Assembly (NCBI GenBank): GCA_019637645.1
Contig: JAHBVH010000047.1
Location: 1-64,000 of the forward strand
Direction: 5' to 3'
Source: Caldilineaceae bacterium
Lineage (GTDB): Bacteria > Chloroflexota > Anaerolineae > Caldilineales > Caldilineaceae
DNA: 64,000 nt
Part shown: one piece after another, positions 28,071-38,510 of the stretch
Numbering within the stretch: the stretch's first letter is position 1
Layout of the letters: each line of letters begins with the position of its first letter
Made by a program: the position numbers and the translations under genes
The notes under the pieces: model-generated
What the model was told of the DNA's origin: nothing
The model's input: the letters and a program-made list of their open reading frames with translations, nothing else
Databases searched by the model: none

Positions 28071-29105
28071 ATGTATAAGGCAGGCATAGCTGGCGCCACC
28101 GGCTATACAGGGATTGAATTGGTGGGGCTGATTCATCGCCATCCCCATTTGGAAATTGGCTGGGTGACGAGTGAAAGTAAGGCCGGCAGTACCCTGTCCG
28201 ATGTCCATGCCGTACCGTGGAATTACCCGTTGATTAGCCTAGAAGATGGGATTGCGCGTGCCAATGAGGTAGATGTGGTTTTTCTCTGTCTGCCGCACGC
28301 CGCTTCGATCGAGCCGGTACGGGCCTTTCAAGCCAGTGGCGTCCGTGTGATCGATCTCAGTGCCGACTTCCGCTTGGTGGATCAGGATATCTACAAACAG
28401 TGGTATCATACAGAACACACAGCACCAGAATTGCTCTCGCAATTTGTCTATGGGCTCTGTGAGATCTATCGCGAGCAAATCAAGGGGGCCCAACTGATCG
28501 CCAACCCTGGCTGCTATCCGACAACGGTTAACCTTGGCCTTTACCCACTGGCCAAAGCGGGGTGGCTGGGCAAACAAGTGATTGTTGACAGCAAAAGTGG
28601 CACCAGCGGCGCTGGGCGCAAAGCTTCGCTGCCCTATAGTTTTGTCGAAGTCAACGAAAATTTCTATCCCTACAATATTGGTTATCGCCATCGCCACATC
28701 GCCGAGATGGAACAGGTATTGAATCATGCCACCCCCCATGGGCAGGGCTTTCAATTTCTCTTTTCCCCCCACCTGCTCCCAATCAATCGCGGCATCCTCA
28801 GCACCATGTATGTAACCGTGACCGCGGATGTGAGCGAAGGCGATATTCGCCACCTTTATGCGGAAACCTATGCCAATGAGCCCTTTATTCATCTGCTGCC
28901 CGCGGGTCAGCTAGCAAGCATCCGCCATACAGCGTACACCAATCGCTGTGCCATTAGCCTCCTACCGGCCAATCCGCAGATGCCCAAGGATGGTAGCTAT
29001 ATTATCGTAGTCAGTGAGGACAATTTGATCAAGGGTGCTAGTGGGCAAGCGATCCAAAATTTCAACATTGCCGCTGGGCTCAACGAGACAGACGGCTTGC
29101 TATAA
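28071..29105 (+). CDS. argC: N-acetyl-gamma-glutamyl-phosphate reductase
   Basis: A 344-residue NADPH-dependent enzyme for the third step of arginine synthesis, from N-acetylglutamyl-phosphate to the semialdehyde. The N-terminal Rossmann motif GIAGATGYTGIELVGL, the active-site cysteine in ANPGCYPTTV and the later HRHIAEMEQ are intact. GGAG precedes the ATG. It is the first structural gene of the arginine cluster and lies about 140 nt downstream of the putative attenuator terminator. Confidence 0.96.
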   Translation: MYKAGIAGATGYTGIELVGLIHRHPHLEIGWVTSESKAGSTLSDVHAVPWNYPLISLEDGIARANEVDVVFLCLPHAASIEPVRAFQASGVRVIDLSADFRLVDQDIYKQWYHTEHTAPELLSQFVYGLCEIYREQIKGAQLIANPGCYPTTVNLGLYPLAKAGWLGKQVIVDSKSGTSGAGRKASLPYSFVEVNENFYPYNIGYRHRHIAEMEQVLNHATPHGQGFQFLFSPHLLPINRGILSTMYVTVTADVSEGDIRHLYAETYANEPFIHLLPAGQLASIRHTAYTNRCAISLLPANPQMPKDGSYIIVVSEDNLIKGASGQAIQNFNIAAGLNETDGLL

Positions 29106-29231
29106 CAAAGCTTCTTTGCCGACACGGTCGCTGGAGATACAGCTACGAAACAGGTTTGCAAAAAGGCAGCCTTGCCAAAGCGTCGCTACCGACCGTGAGC
29201 AGATCAACCGATACAAATGGAAACGATCACC

Positions 29232-30035
29232 ATGAATCAAGCAGAGCCAGCGCAAACAACCCCAGAAACTAGGTATATTGTTGTGCTCAAAGTGGGGGGC
29301 AATGAGCTTGACGACCCGTCCTTTTTATTTGGCCTAGCCCAAGCGGTGAGCGCGATCTTCGCACAGGGCTATTTTCCAGTCGTAGTGCATGGCGGTGGCA
29401 AGGCTATTGCCGACTATCAACAACGGCTGGGGCTAAAAACTGCCTTTATTGAAGGGTTGCGCGTCACGGATGAAGCCAGCCTTGATGTCGCCGAAATGGT
29501 CTTAAGTGGGTTGATGAATAAACGGATCGTGCGGGCTTTGGTCCATGCCGATATTATGGCAGCTGGCATCAGCGGGGTGGATGCTGGCACCATTTATGTC
29601 GAAAAATTATGGCATCCCCTCGGCGACTTGGGTCGCGTTGGTGATATTCGCGATGTCAGTGATCAATTGTTACAGACCTTAATCGCTGGCAACATCGTCC
29701 CTGTGGTCAGCCCCATTAGCTTTGGGGCCCACGATGCACTGAGCTATAACGTCAATGCCGATCACGCAGCAACGGCCATTGCCGCCAAACTAGGTGCCAT
29801 TAAATTGGTCTTTATTAGCAATGTGCCCGGCATCTTAGTGGCTGGGCGTGTGGTCCGTGCCGTCACAGCCAGCCAGGCCGAGCAGTGGATCGAAGAGGGA
29901 ATCATCACGGGCGGGATGATTCCCAAAGTGCGTAGTGCTACGGAAGCGGTCCGTAATGGTGTAGCCCAAGCGGTGATTACCAACCTCGCCGGTGTCCAAG
30001 AAGAGAGTGGCACCGGGATTGTTGGCTCCAAGTAA
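29232..30035 (+). CDS. argB: acetylglutamate kinase
   Basis: An amino-acid kinase family enzyme that phosphorylates N-acetylglutamate in arginine synthesis. Visible motifs are VVLKVGGNEL (phosphate binding), VVVHGGGKAI and FISNVPGIL, then the C-terminal GGMIPKVRSA. No clear N-terminal arginine-sensing helix is seen, so feedback inhibition is uncertain. The ATG at 29232, with GGAA upstream, is preferred over 29217, which lacks a ribosome-binding site and adds five residues. It follows argC by 126 nt. Confidence 0.94.
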   Translation: MNQAEPAQTTPETRYIVVLKVGGNELDDPSFLFGLAQAVSAIFAQGYFPVVVHGGGKAIADYQQRLGLKTAFIEGLRVTDEASLDVAEMVLSGLMNKRIVRALVHADIMAAGISGVDAGTIYVEKLWHPLGDLGRVGDIRDVSDQLLQTLIAGNIVPVVSPISFGAHDALSYNVNADHAATAIAAKLGAIKLVFISNVPGILVAGRVVRAVTASQAEQWIEEGIITGGMIPKVRSATEAVRNGVAQAVITNLAGVQEESGTGIVGSK

Positions 30036-30068
30036 ACAAAATAACAGGGTTGAGGAGGAATCGAGGTC

Positions 30069-31274
30069 ATGGATAAGCAGAGCGTTATCGAAATGGAACA
30101 GGAGTATATCCTTGGGGTTTATAGCCGCCCCCCGTTCGTGCTAGCCAGTGGCAAAGGCAGCACACTCTATGATACCGACGGCAAAGCGTATATCGATTGT
30201 GTGGCTGGGATTGCGGTGAATTCCCTGGGCTATGACGATCCAGGGGTCAAGCAGGCAATTCAAGAAGCGACCAGCACCGGCATGTTCCATGTTAGCAATC
30301 TATACCACACCGAGCCCCAAGCGCGCTTGGCAAAATTTCTGTGTGAAAACAGCTTTGCGGACAAAGTTCACTTTAGCTTAACCGGTGCTGACGCCAATGA
30401 AGGAGCCTTTAAATTTGCTCGGCGCTATGCTCGTGAACATGGCCATGAGGATAAATATCATATCCTGGCCTTTACCAATGCCTTCCATGGCCGCCTCTTT
30501 GGCAGCTTGGCCGCCACACCTCGCCCTAAATATCAAGATGCCTTCAAGCCATTGATGCCTGGGGTGCGCTTTGCCGAATTTAATGATCTAGCAAGTGCCA
30601 AGGCCCAAATGGACGAGGGTGTCTGCGCCATCATCGTCGAGCCCATCCAGGGGGAAGGTGGCGTCTATCCGGCTACCCTGGAATTTCTCCAAGGCTTGCG
30701 CGCATTGGCCGACCAATATGATGCCCTCCTGATCTATGATGAAGTGCAATGTGGCCTCGGGCGCACAGGCCACTTGTGGGGCCATCAAGCCATTGGTGCA
30801 GACCAAGCCGAGACCATTGCCCCAGACCTGATGACCTTAGCCAAGCCATTGGCGGGTGGGTTACCGATTGGAGCCATTTTGATGCGCCAAAAGGTGGCCG
30901 ATACGATTCACAAAGGCGACCATGCGAGCACCTTCGCCGCTAACCCCTTTACCACCCATGTGGCCCACCATGTTGTCAGCCGCATTGCCGAGCCAACTTT
31001 TCTCAGTGATGTGAGCGAAAAGGGTGACTATCTAAAAGAGTTGCTCGAAGAACTCAATAGCCCCCACATCAAAGAGATCCGGGGCAAAGGGTTGCTGGTT
31101 GGCGTCGAGATGGACATTGAGGTGGGGCCCATTGTGGAAAAGGCCTACGACAAAGGCGTGATCCTTGTGAGCGCGGGCACCCATGTATTGCGCTTTGTAC
31201 CGCCTTTGATTATCAACAAGGATGAGTTAGCCCAAGCCGTTCAAGTGGTTGGCGACATTTTACAGACACTCTAA
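30069..31274 (+). CDS. argD: acetylornithine aminotransferase
   Basis: A 401-residue class III PLP aminotransferase that makes N-acetylornithine from the semialdehyde and glutamate. The PLP motifs are present: GADANEGAFKFAR, AFHGR, the Asp in LIYDEVQCGLGRTG, and the Schiff-base lysine in LAKPLAGGLPIGA. GAGGAGG lies just before the start and the gene is 33 nt from argB. Related ornithine or succinylornithine aminotransferases look similar, but context decides. Confidence 0.94.
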   Translation: MDKQSVIEMEQEYILGVYSRPPFVLASGKGSTLYDTDGKAYIDCVAGIAVNSLGYDDPGVKQAIQEATSTGMFHVSNLYHTEPQARLAKFLCENSFADKVHFSLTGADANEGAFKFARRYAREHGHEDKYHILAFTNAFHGRLFGSLAATPRPKYQDAFKPLMPGVRFAEFNDLASAKAQMDEGVCAIIVEPIQGEGGVYPATLEFLQGLRALADQYDALLIYDEVQCGLGRTGHLWGHQAIGADQAETIAPDLMTLAKPLAGGLPIGAILMRQKVADTIHKGDHASTFAANPFTTHVAHHVVSRIAEPTFLSDVSEKGDYLKELLEELNSPHIKEIRGKGLLVGVEMDIEVGPIVEKAYDKGVILVSAGTHVLRFVPPLIINKDELAQAVQVVGDILQTL

Positions 31275-31782
31275 CCCAATGACCTTGCTCCGGTCATTAG
31301 GCTTCAAAAACCCTAAGACCGGAGCAAGGGCCGCCCCCGCGCGGTGTAGGATAAGCGGAAGTAGACGGTCCGAATCAAATCGGCGCTCGTTTCGTATCAT
31401 AGTTGTATCATTTGGATGGAAACGCGGGTTATCGGCTGCTCGATAGATTTTGTTGACATTAGATTTTGTTACCCTTGACAGTACCGCCACCGGCGGCTAG
31501 CCGTCCGCGCGTAGTTACTCGGCCACTCGGAAGTTCAGAAGGCACAAAAAACCTAACCTTGCTAAGCAGATTAGGATAAGAAACAGGTGATTAGATGATG
31601 GCCCCAAATCTAGGTTGGTCGCTTTCCCATAGCAGACAAGGGTTGTTGCCCAATGGGCTCACCCTTCTCGCCCAGCAGAGGAAGACGCGACGCGTGTTCT
31701 TTACGTGGTTTCGTTCCCTCCCGTTCGACCGACATGGTTGACGGCGGGACAGCCAACATTTATCGAAGAGGATAAAGTCAAG
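31275..31782. other. 500-bp gap inside the arginine cluster
   Basis: It holds a 13-bp perfect stem right after argD (31283-31295 with 31317-31329) that lacks a T tract. A short direct repeat TAGATTTTGTT lies near 31443-31470. No gene is supported. The GNAT gene may therefore have its own promoter, though none is clear. Confidence 0.5.
31283..31329 (+). terminator. stem-loop after argD
   Basis: CCTTGCTCCGGTC at 31283-31295 pairs perfectly with 31317-31329, and TTAGG/CCTAA pairs inside. There is no T run, so it may slow transcription or protect the 3' end rather than terminate by itself. Confidence 0.55.
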
Positions 31783-32415
<633 letters not shown>

Positions 32416-32483
32416 CTGCTCTACCCGGGACAATCAGCGCCAGCCCCATGATTTACCGGCTTGACAGACTCGATGAGACGATC

Positions 32484-32540
32484 AAAGGACTTGTCATATG
32501 GCTCTTGCCTCCAACTGGCAGCCATCTGACAAGTCCTTTT
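32484..32540 (+). terminator. long stem-loop between the GNAT gene and carA
   Basis: AAAGGACTTGTCA at 32484-32496 pairs perfectly with 32527-32539. ATGGCT/AGCCAT extends the stem inward, and four T residues follow. It could terminate the arginine transcript or act as an attenuator for carA, whose start is 76 nt further on. Confidence 0.65.
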
Positions 32541-32615
32541 AATGAACGACGCGCACAATGAAGATGCGACCATACAATGAAACGGCCAAACTATGCGGAG
32601 TAAAGGGTATCCCGA

Positions 32616-33809
32616 ATGAATGAAACAAATCAACTAGGCAAAGCGATCCTGGTCTTGGCGGATGGAACGGTCTACGAAGGTGCGGCCTTTGGCGCTGCCA
32701 CCACCGTTGTTGGAGAAGTTGTCTTTAATACCAGTCTGACTGGCTATCAAGAGGTCATTACTGATCCTTCCTATCGTGGGCAAATGGTCTGCATGACGGT
32801 TTCGCACGTGGGCAACACCGGCATCAACGCCGAGGATGTAGAAAGTGATCGGCCTCAGATCACGGCCTTTATTGTGCGAGAGATCAGCCCCATTGTCTCC
32901 AACTGGCGCGCCAACGAGACGCTCCAAAGCTATCTCGCGCGTTATGGTATTCCGGGCATTAGTCAAGTCGATACACGTGCGCTGACCCGTCGCTTGCGCG
33001 ACAAAGGGGTTCTCCATGCCGCCCTTTGCACGGATGGGAGCAAAAGTGTCGACGAATTACTCACCTTGGCGCGCACTTGGGAAGGGCTGGATGGCCGCGA
33101 TTTGGTGCGCGAAGTGACCTGCCAAGAGAGCTATCATTGGGTCGATGGCACCAAAGTAGAATGGTCTCCCGTTGCGGCAGGCAAAGCGGTAGTCAACACC
33201 GCCGAAGCCAGATCTGATCAAACCCCGCTCGTCGTCGCCTATGATTTTGGTATCAAACACAACATCTTGCGGCGCTTGACTAGCCACGGGCTGCGCGTGA
33301 CCGTTGTCCCTGCCACCACACCCGCCCAAGAGGTACTAGCGCTGAATCCAGATGGCATTTTCTTGAGTAACGGTCCCGGCGATCCGGCTGGTGTTCCCTA
33401 TGCCGCCCAAGCGGTGCGCGAATTGCTGGACACCAAGATTCCCACCTTTGGGATCTGTCTGGGGCACCAAATTATCGGGCTGGCCCTGGGTGGTCAGACC
33501 TATAAGCTCAAATTCGGCCATCATGGTGGCAATCAACCGGTCAGTGATGTCGATTCGACTAATGTTCAGATTACAGCCCAAAATCATAATTATGCCGTGG
33601 GGCTCGATGGCCTGCCCGCCAATGTGGAAGTCACCCATCGCAATCTGAATGATGATACGGTTGAAGGATTACGCCTGACGGATCGCCCTGTCTTTTGTGT
33701 GCAATATCACCCCGAAGCCAGCCCAGGTCCCCATGATGCCGACCTGCTCTTTGCGCGCTTTGCTGACCTTGTGAAGGAACATGCCCAACACACCGCGGCC
33801 AGTGCGTAG
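32616..33809 (+). CDS. carA: carbamoyl-phosphate synthase small subunit
   Basis: A 397-residue glutaminase subunit that supplies ammonia to CarB for carbamoyl phosphate, used in arginine and pyrimidine synthesis. The N-terminal CPSase domain ([20 protein letters not shown]) and C-terminal class I amidotransferase domain are complete. The latter has the nucleophile in FGICLGHQ and the His/Glu pair in YHPEASPGP. The large subunit carB does not follow. The next gene converges from the other strand, so carB must lie elsewhere. Confidence 0.95.
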   Translation: MNETNQLGKAILVLADGTVYEGAAFGAATTVVGEVVFNTSLTGYQEVITDPSYRGQMVCMTVSHVGNTGINAEDVESDRPQITAFIVREISPIVSNWRANETLQSYLARYGIPGISQVDTRALTRRLRDKGVLHAALCTDGSKSVDELLTLARTWEGLDGRDLVREVTCQESYHWVDGTKVEWSPVAAGKAVVNTAEARSDQTPLVVAYDFGIKHNILRRLTSHGLRVTVVPATTPAQEVLALNPDGIFLSNGPGDPAGVPYAAQAVRELLDTKIPTFGICLGHQIIGLALGGQTYKLKFGHHGGNQPVSDVDSTNVQITAQNHNYAVGLDGLPANVEVTHRNLNDDTVEGLRLTDRPVFCVQYHPEASPGPHDADLLFARFADLVKEHAQHTAASA

Positions 33810-33856
33810 GCTCTGTGCATTGGCCTGACCGTACTTTTTGGTCTATATCAAAATAA

Positions 33857-33913
33857 ACACCGGCAGCGGCTAGAGACGCCGCGAAGGTAGGCGTCTCTAG
33901 CCGCTGCCGGTGT
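33857..33913. terminator. 24-bp perfect stem-loop between converging carA and htrA
   Basis: Arms 33857-33880 and 33890-33913 are exactly complementary around a 9-nt loop. The inner part (TAGAGACGCC) echoes the GCAGAGACGC palindromes near 15.65 kb. It is probably a bidirectional terminator. Confidence 0.75.
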
Positions 33914-33951
33914 CTACAACAACTGGGCGGCCTTTTCTTGGAAATCCCGCG

Positions 33952-35199
33952 TTAGTTAGGCTCTTCGATCAGCTGTGTGCTTAAATTAAATTGCTGACCA
34001 TCACGCCAGAGCGTAACCGTCACCTGATCGCCCACGGTATAATTATCCTCCAGTAAGGTCTCCATGCCATCTAAGGTATCCACCACCTTACCATCAATCG
34101 CGGTGATAATGTCGCCCCCGACATAGACGCGCTGATTGCCCACCACAATTTCACGCTGCGCCCCAAGTACCCCCGCTTGACCAAGCGGACTATTATCATA
34201 CAGTTGGACCAAGAGGAGCCCCTGACTAATCGGTAGTTCCAGTGCGTTAGCCAGACTAGAGGTCAGTTCATAGGCATAACGTACCCCCAGCCAGGGATGG
34301 CGATACCGCCCCAATGCCAGGAGATCAGGCAACAAGCGTTTTAGCGTATCGACCGGCACCGCAAATCCGACGCCAGCACTGGTGCCGGTGGGGCTGAAGA
34401 TAGCGGTATTGATCCCAATCACGCGGCCACTGGAATCTAATAAAGGGCCACCTGAATTACCCCGGTTGATCGCGGCATCGGTCTGAATAATGCCGGTAAT
34501 CGTCCTACCATCTGAGCCTTCTAGGGTACGATCAAGAGCACTGACCACACCAATGGTCAACGTCCGTCCAAACTGACCAAAGGGATTGCCGATCGCGATG
34601 GCCCGTTGCCCAACTTTTAAATTGGTGGAAGTACCCAACGCCACGGGGACCAAGATCTCAGCGGGAGCGTCTACCTTCAGGACGGCAATATCATTACGGC
34701 GATCAACGCCGACAATCGTTGCGGAGACAACATAGTCATCGTTGATGCTTACATCGATTGCTTGCGCATTCTCAATGACATGATAGTTTGTCAAGATATG
34801 GCCGGTTTGATCCAAAATAAAACCCGTACCGGCACCCTCTTCGGGCAGTTCAAAGAAGAAGCCACGCCGCAGCACTTGGGTTGTAATGCTTACCACCGAA
34901 GGGGCGACCCTTTCGTAGACATCGATCACACGGCGTTCCGCAATATCGAGCCCGGCGTCGTCAATGAGTGCGCTAGCTTGGAGCTCAGCACTCATTGCAG
35001 AAGTAGCAGGCGTGGGTGTAAAGGTGGGCACCAATGCGGGCGTCTGCATTGGTGGAATCAATTGTTGCAATTGCCCTGGCTGACAGCCTGTTACCCCAAA
35101 GACAAGCCAAAGCAGGAGAATGAAACAAAGATAGGAGAAAAGGGTTCGGATGTTTACTTGCAATTTTGGGCCTTCTTCAAACACATAGACGTTATGCAC
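33952..35199 (-). CDS. HtrA/DegP-like S1C serine protease lipoprotein with PDZ domain
   Basis: A 415-residue exported protease for envelope protein quality control. The N-terminal hydrophobic stretch ends in a lipobox (GVTGC, cysteine 39), followed by a Pro/Thr-rich linker. The catalytic triad is visible: His in LTNYHVIENA, Asp in RRNDIAVLKV, Ser in NRGNSGGPLL. A single C-terminal PDZ domain (about 300-410) follows. HtrA proteins are more often anchored by a transmembrane helix, so the lipobox form is notable. It is monocistronic. Confidence 0.92.
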   Translation of the reverse strand: MHNVYVFEEGPKLQVNIRTLFSYLCFILLLWLVFGVTGCQPGQLQQLIPPMQTPALVPTFTPTPATSAMSAELQASALIDDAGLDIAERRVIDVYERVAPSVVSITTQVLRRGFFFELPEEGAGTGFILDQTGHILTNYHVIENAQAIDVSINDDYVVSATIVGVDRRNDIAVLKVDAPAEILVPVALGTSTNLKVGQRAIAIGNPFGQFGRTLTIGVVSALDRTLEGSDGRTITGIIQTDAAINRGNSGGPLLDSSGRVIGINTAIFSPTGTSAGVGFAVPVDTLKRLLPDLLALGRYRHPWLGVRYAYELTSSLANALELPISQGLLLVQLYDNSPLGQAGVLGAQREIVVGNQRVYVGGDIITAIDGKVVDTLDGMETLLEDNYTVGDQVTVTLWRDGQQFNLSTQLIEEPN

Positions 35200-35623
35200 T
35201 TGGGGAAGCGCTGAAGATTTGGAAAATCAGCCAGCGTTCTAGGTGTACCCACCAACTGCGTAATGTCTAACACAAATACCCTGTGAATGCTCTTCCTCAA
35301 GACAACTAGCCACGCCACGGTACATAACCGCATTAAGCGTTCTTTGACGGCTTTACCTTCTTACCATTGTACCATGCGGGCTAGAAGGAAGAGCAAGAAT
35401 AGCGTATTCCCCGTAAAACCAACTGGTAAAATTAGCCAATAAAATCGATGCGACCACACGCTCAATCCACAAGTGGCGGTTGGGAGCCGCGGGGTAAGCA
35501 AATGAGCACACAGGCTGCGCCGTTCACCAAGCAACCTGCTTGAAACAAAAATTCCCTTAACTGACCAAATTCCTTGGTTCGTTAAGGGAATCGATAGGCT
35601 AAGTTAAGAGAGAGGCGGCAAAC
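35200..35623. other. 420-bp gap with an R1 half-copy and a terminator
   Basis: A half-copy of the TTACGCA-type repeat lies near 35244-35268 (CCAACTGCGTAATG). The right part holds the terminator of the downstream response regulator. No gene is seen. Confidence 0.5.
35551..35591 (-). terminator. intrinsic terminator of the OmpR-type regulator
   Basis: ATTCCCTTAAC at 35551-35561 pairs with 35581-35591, and GACCAA/TTGGTTC extends the stem. On the minus strand five T residues follow. It lies 33 nt after the stop at 35624. Confidence 0.85.
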
Positions 35624-36553
35624 TTAGTAAGGGGCTACGATCTTTTCATTATCGGGAAGGGTGTCATTGACCGAAACAGAGGGGCGATAGGCTGGGGTAG
35701 TTGCTTGGGCTTGCCCTTTGTGACCTGCAATGGTTGTTTCTGGCTTCAACGGTTTTGTACTAGCAAAGCGATAGCCAATCCCACGGACGGTGAGCAAGCG
35801 ATCAGGGCGAGCGGGATCCTTTTCGATCTTCTTGCGCAGCCGACTAATGGCAACTTCAACCAAGTTCGAGCCATCCGTCGAATCGTAACCCCAAACAGCT
35901 TCTAGCAGCTCTTCTTTGCTAACAGTTTGATCGGCATGGGTCATTAAAAAGTGGAGCAACTGAAATTCAGTACCCGTCAACTCAACCGGCACACCGCTGA
36001 CGGTCACTTGATGGATTTCACTATTTAAACGAATATCCCCACGTTCAATAATCTGGAATACATATTGATTATTCTGGTAGTTTGTGCGGCGTAAAATGGC
36101 CCGTAATTTTGCCTCAACCTCTTTAAAGGTAAACGGTTTCACGATATAATTATCGGCACCGATCTCTAACCCACGGACAATATCATCAGGGCGGCTTAAG
36201 GCAGTCAACATGACGACGGGAATGTCAGAGCGCTTCCGGATCTCGGCGCAGGCAGAAAATCCATCCATGCCTGGCATGAGTACATCTAATAAAACAAGAT
36301 CAAAATGATTGCGATCAAATAATTCAATAGCCTCAAGGCCATTCTCGGCGGTTACCACATGATACCCGAGCCGCTGGAGCGACATGGACAGCAATTGCAG
36401 CATCATTTTTTCATCATCAGCAACCAAGATGCTAATCTTATCTCCTGGTTGCGTTGTGCTACCGCTCACGCCATTTTCACTTTCTACACTCACACGTTTT
36501 TCTCTTAGAGCAGAATTAGTTTGCTGAGGGTTCAATGTCTCGCCTCCAATCAC
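35624..36553 (-). CDS. OmpR/PhoB-family response regulator
   Basis: A 309-residue regulator. A disordered N-terminal extension of about 38 residues comes first. The receiver domain (SILVADDEKMM and the phospho-acceptor Asp in LVLLDVLMPGMDG) follows, then a winged-helix output domain (about 165-265, ending LLTVRGIGYRF). A low-complexity tail ends the protein. Both extensions are unusual for the family. No histidine kinase gene is adjacent, so it is an orphan here. It should bind DNA as a dimer on phosphorylation. Confidence 0.92.
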   Translation of the reverse strand: MIGGETLNPQQTNSALREKRVSVESENGVSGSTTQPGDKISILVADDEKMMLQLLSMSLQRLGYHVVTAENGLEAIELFDRNHFDLVLLDVLMPGMDGFSACAEIRKRSDIPVVMLTALSRPDDIVRGLEIGADNYIVKPFTFKEVEAKLRAILRRTNYQNNQYVFQIIERGDIRLNSEIHQVTVSGVPVELTGTEFQLLHFLMTHADQTVSKEELLEAVWGYDSTDGSNLVEVAISRLRKKIEKDPARPDRLLTVRGIGYRFASTKPLKPETTIAGHKGQAQATTPAYRPSVSVNDTLPDNEKIVAPY

Positions 36554-36870
36554 ACGCGGGCCAACACAGCAATCATGGCGGTATTTAAGCTAGGAAGAAT
36601 TTTCTTGCCGGTATGAAAATGCATTTTATGTAAGCATCCATCATACGACATACCGCGGCGGTTGTTCTTCAATACTCATTTTTGCATGTTGAACGCCATT
36701 CAGCATCTGCAAAAAGATGAATATTGATCCTAGCAAAAGAAGCACCAATAATCACCCGTTCTAAGACATATTATGCAGGATAGCCACACGTTATTGTTAG
36801 GAATTTGGAATTTTTGTAGAGCACCAAGAGGGTAGTTCAGTTGATTGATAGCCGGCGAACAAGTTGAGAC
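36554..36870. other. 317-bp gap between the two response regulators
   Basis: It should contain the promoter of the OmpR-type gene. No clear promoter pair, repeat or gene was recognised. Confidence 0.4.
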
Positions 36871-37536
36871 CTACCATTTGCTCGCTTCTTCCAAATTGGT
36901 TAATCCTTCTTTTAAGGCATAGAGCGCAGCTTGCGTACGATTGGCCAGGTGCAACTTACTTAAAATATTGCTTACATGAGTGCGCACCGTTCGCTCACTG
37001 ATAAAGAGCGCGTTGGCGATATCTTGATTCGAATAACCCCGGGCGACAAAGACCAATACTTCAATCTCACGTTCCGTTAACGGTTCATCCGCGGGCGGTA
37101 GATTCGATGGGCGATTCAACTCACGGATCAATTTACGGGCAATGGCAGGGTGCAAAGATGATTCGCCGCGATAAACATCGTGGATCGCTTGTAGCAATTC
37201 TTTTGTCGAAGTTTCTTTTAATAAGTAGCCTAACGCACCGGCCTTAATCGCGGCAAAGACTTTCTCATCATCCGAATAGCTCGTCAAAACAAGAATCCGC
37301 GCATCGGGGTCCTCTTGTTTGATCTCTTCGATGGCTTCAATGCCTGTTTTGCGCGGCATCATCAGATCCATCAAAATCACATCAGGATTCAGCGATCGAG
37401 TTTTTAAGACAGTCTCTACACCATCAGCAGCTTCGTCGATTACATCTATGTCCTCTTCCGTTTCTAACAACGCACGGATACCACCCCGCACTACATGATG
37501 ATCATCCGCAATTAATACCCGGATCCGTTCATTCAT
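36871..37536 (-). CDS. NarL/LuxR-family response regulator
   Basis: A 221-residue regulator with an N-terminal receiver ([13 protein letters not shown], acceptor Asp in [25 protein letters not shown]). A C-terminal LuxR helix-turn-helix follows ([25 protein letters not shown]). The ATG at 37536 is chosen because GGAG lies 7 nt upstream. The GTG at 37551 has no proper spacing. It lies next to another orphan regulator and upstream of the DnaA-box-rich block, without a kinase gene. Confidence 0.93.
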   Translation of the reverse strand: MNERIRVLIADDHHVVRGGIRALLETEEDIDVIDEAADGVETVLKTRSLNPDVILMDLMMPRKTGIEAIEEIKQEDPDARILVLTSYSDDEKVFAAIKAGALGYLLKETSTKELLQAIHDVYRGESSLHPAIARKLIRELNRPSNLPPADEPLTEREIEVLVFVARGYSNQDIANALFISERTVRTHVSNILSKLHLANRTQAALYALKEGLTNLEEASKW

Positions 37537-37947
37537 ACCATTCTCCAACACGCTGAGTTAGTACGCTCTGGCTTATTTTGAACAATGTTTTCATCAGCCA
37601 TTGCTCCAATAACCGAAACACAAATCTCATTAGAGTGCTGTACCAGCCGTATAAAATAATTCCTACTTATATAGCAGTGCATCTAATCACTTGATAAGAT
37701 AAAGCCTAAGTATTATAACAGCATATAACTATTATTTCCTCCGATAAATTGCGGGTTTTTCTACAAGCCACTCCCCTGCAATGCTCGTAGCACTCTATTG
37801 CTTTCTACGGAACGTGCTCAAGCAGCTCAGTGAACTTTCGGGACAAAGCCAAGTTGACGAACCACCAACCCCACAATCCAAGCCTTACAGCAACCTATTG
37901 TAGAATAAACGAGCGCCAAAGGCCAGCTTACCAACCGATCAATAATA

Positions 37948-38029
37948 GGACTTACGCAGTTGGTGGGTACGACCAGAGACCTGACAGGTTTCCAAACTTG
38001 TCAGGTTTTGTCCAAGTGCGTAACTTCTA
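37948..38029. repeat. R1 dispersed palindromic repeat, full copy
   Basis: The ends are imperfect inverted repeats of 18 bp (TAGGACTTACGCAGTTGG facing CCAAGTGCGTAACTTCTA, 15 of 18 paired). The inner core is ACCTGACAGGTTTCCAAACT and TGTCAGGT. There is no coding capacity. It resembles a MITE or REP-type element. Confidence 0.8.
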
Positions 38030-38092
38030 AATAAGTTCGGTATGTACCAATAATCGCGTTAATTCGGTATTTTTATGGAGGGAATATGCTGG

Positions 38093-38450
38093 CTAAGTTA
38101 TCCCCAATTTCAGAAATTTCGTTGTTGAAACTGGGGATAACTTAGCTATGCTGAGGATAACTTCTTTTCCCAGGTTATCCCCGCTTATCCCCAGTCTAGT
38201 ATTATGGAAAAGCTCGTAATACTAGATCTAGCGAAGGGCAAGCGGCCGCGAAAAAGTTTCCCACATCTTTCCCAATTTATTCCCAAAGTTATTCATGCAT
38301 TATCCCAAGTTTTCCCAAATCCACGCGACTAGATAGGGTACTATTCGGGCATGCGCTACCAATATCTAGGGGGTTATGTTATTTCGGCGAAGAGTTATCC
38401 CCATTTCCCCAGCCCCTATGACCAATACGATAAACTTATTATAATAATGA
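38093..38450. other. origin-like cluster of DnaA-box-type sequences
   Basis: TTATCCCCA or one-base variants occur at 38098-38106 (+), 38132-38140 (-), 38152-38160 (-, TGAGGATAA), 38175-38183 (+), 38185-38193 (+) and 38395-38403 (+). The first two sit in a perfect 14-bp inverted repeat (38093-38106 with 38132-38145). CTAGTATTA at 38196-38204 faces 38217-38225. An AT-rich stretch follows at 38427-38450. This composition is that of an oriC or a DnaA-regulated region. The boxes differ from TTATCCACA at one position. dnaA itself is not in the window. Confidence 0.5.
38257..38317 (+). repeat. 11-bp phased TTTCCCA array
   Basis: TTTCCCA at 38257 and 38268, ATTCCCA at 38279, a degenerate unit at 38290, TATCCCA at 38301 and TTTCCCA at 38311. 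The spacing is close to one helical turn, so all units face the same side of the DNA. It lies inside the origin-like block. Confidence 0.6.
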
Positions 38451-38510
38451 CACGGGAAGCTACTGAAAGATGCTTTGCGAATAACGGGAGCATTTCACTA
38501 CACGGCAAGC

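Larger units (their letters stand above)
37552..38510. other. 960-bp non-coding block
   Basis: The block is free of credible genes on both strands. It contains one complete R1 repeat (37948-38029), the DnaA-box-like cluster with an inverted pair (38093-38193), an 11-bp phased TTTCCCA array (38257-38317), a further box at 38395 and an AT-rich stretch near 38427-38450. The parts are listed separately. Confidence 0.6.
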
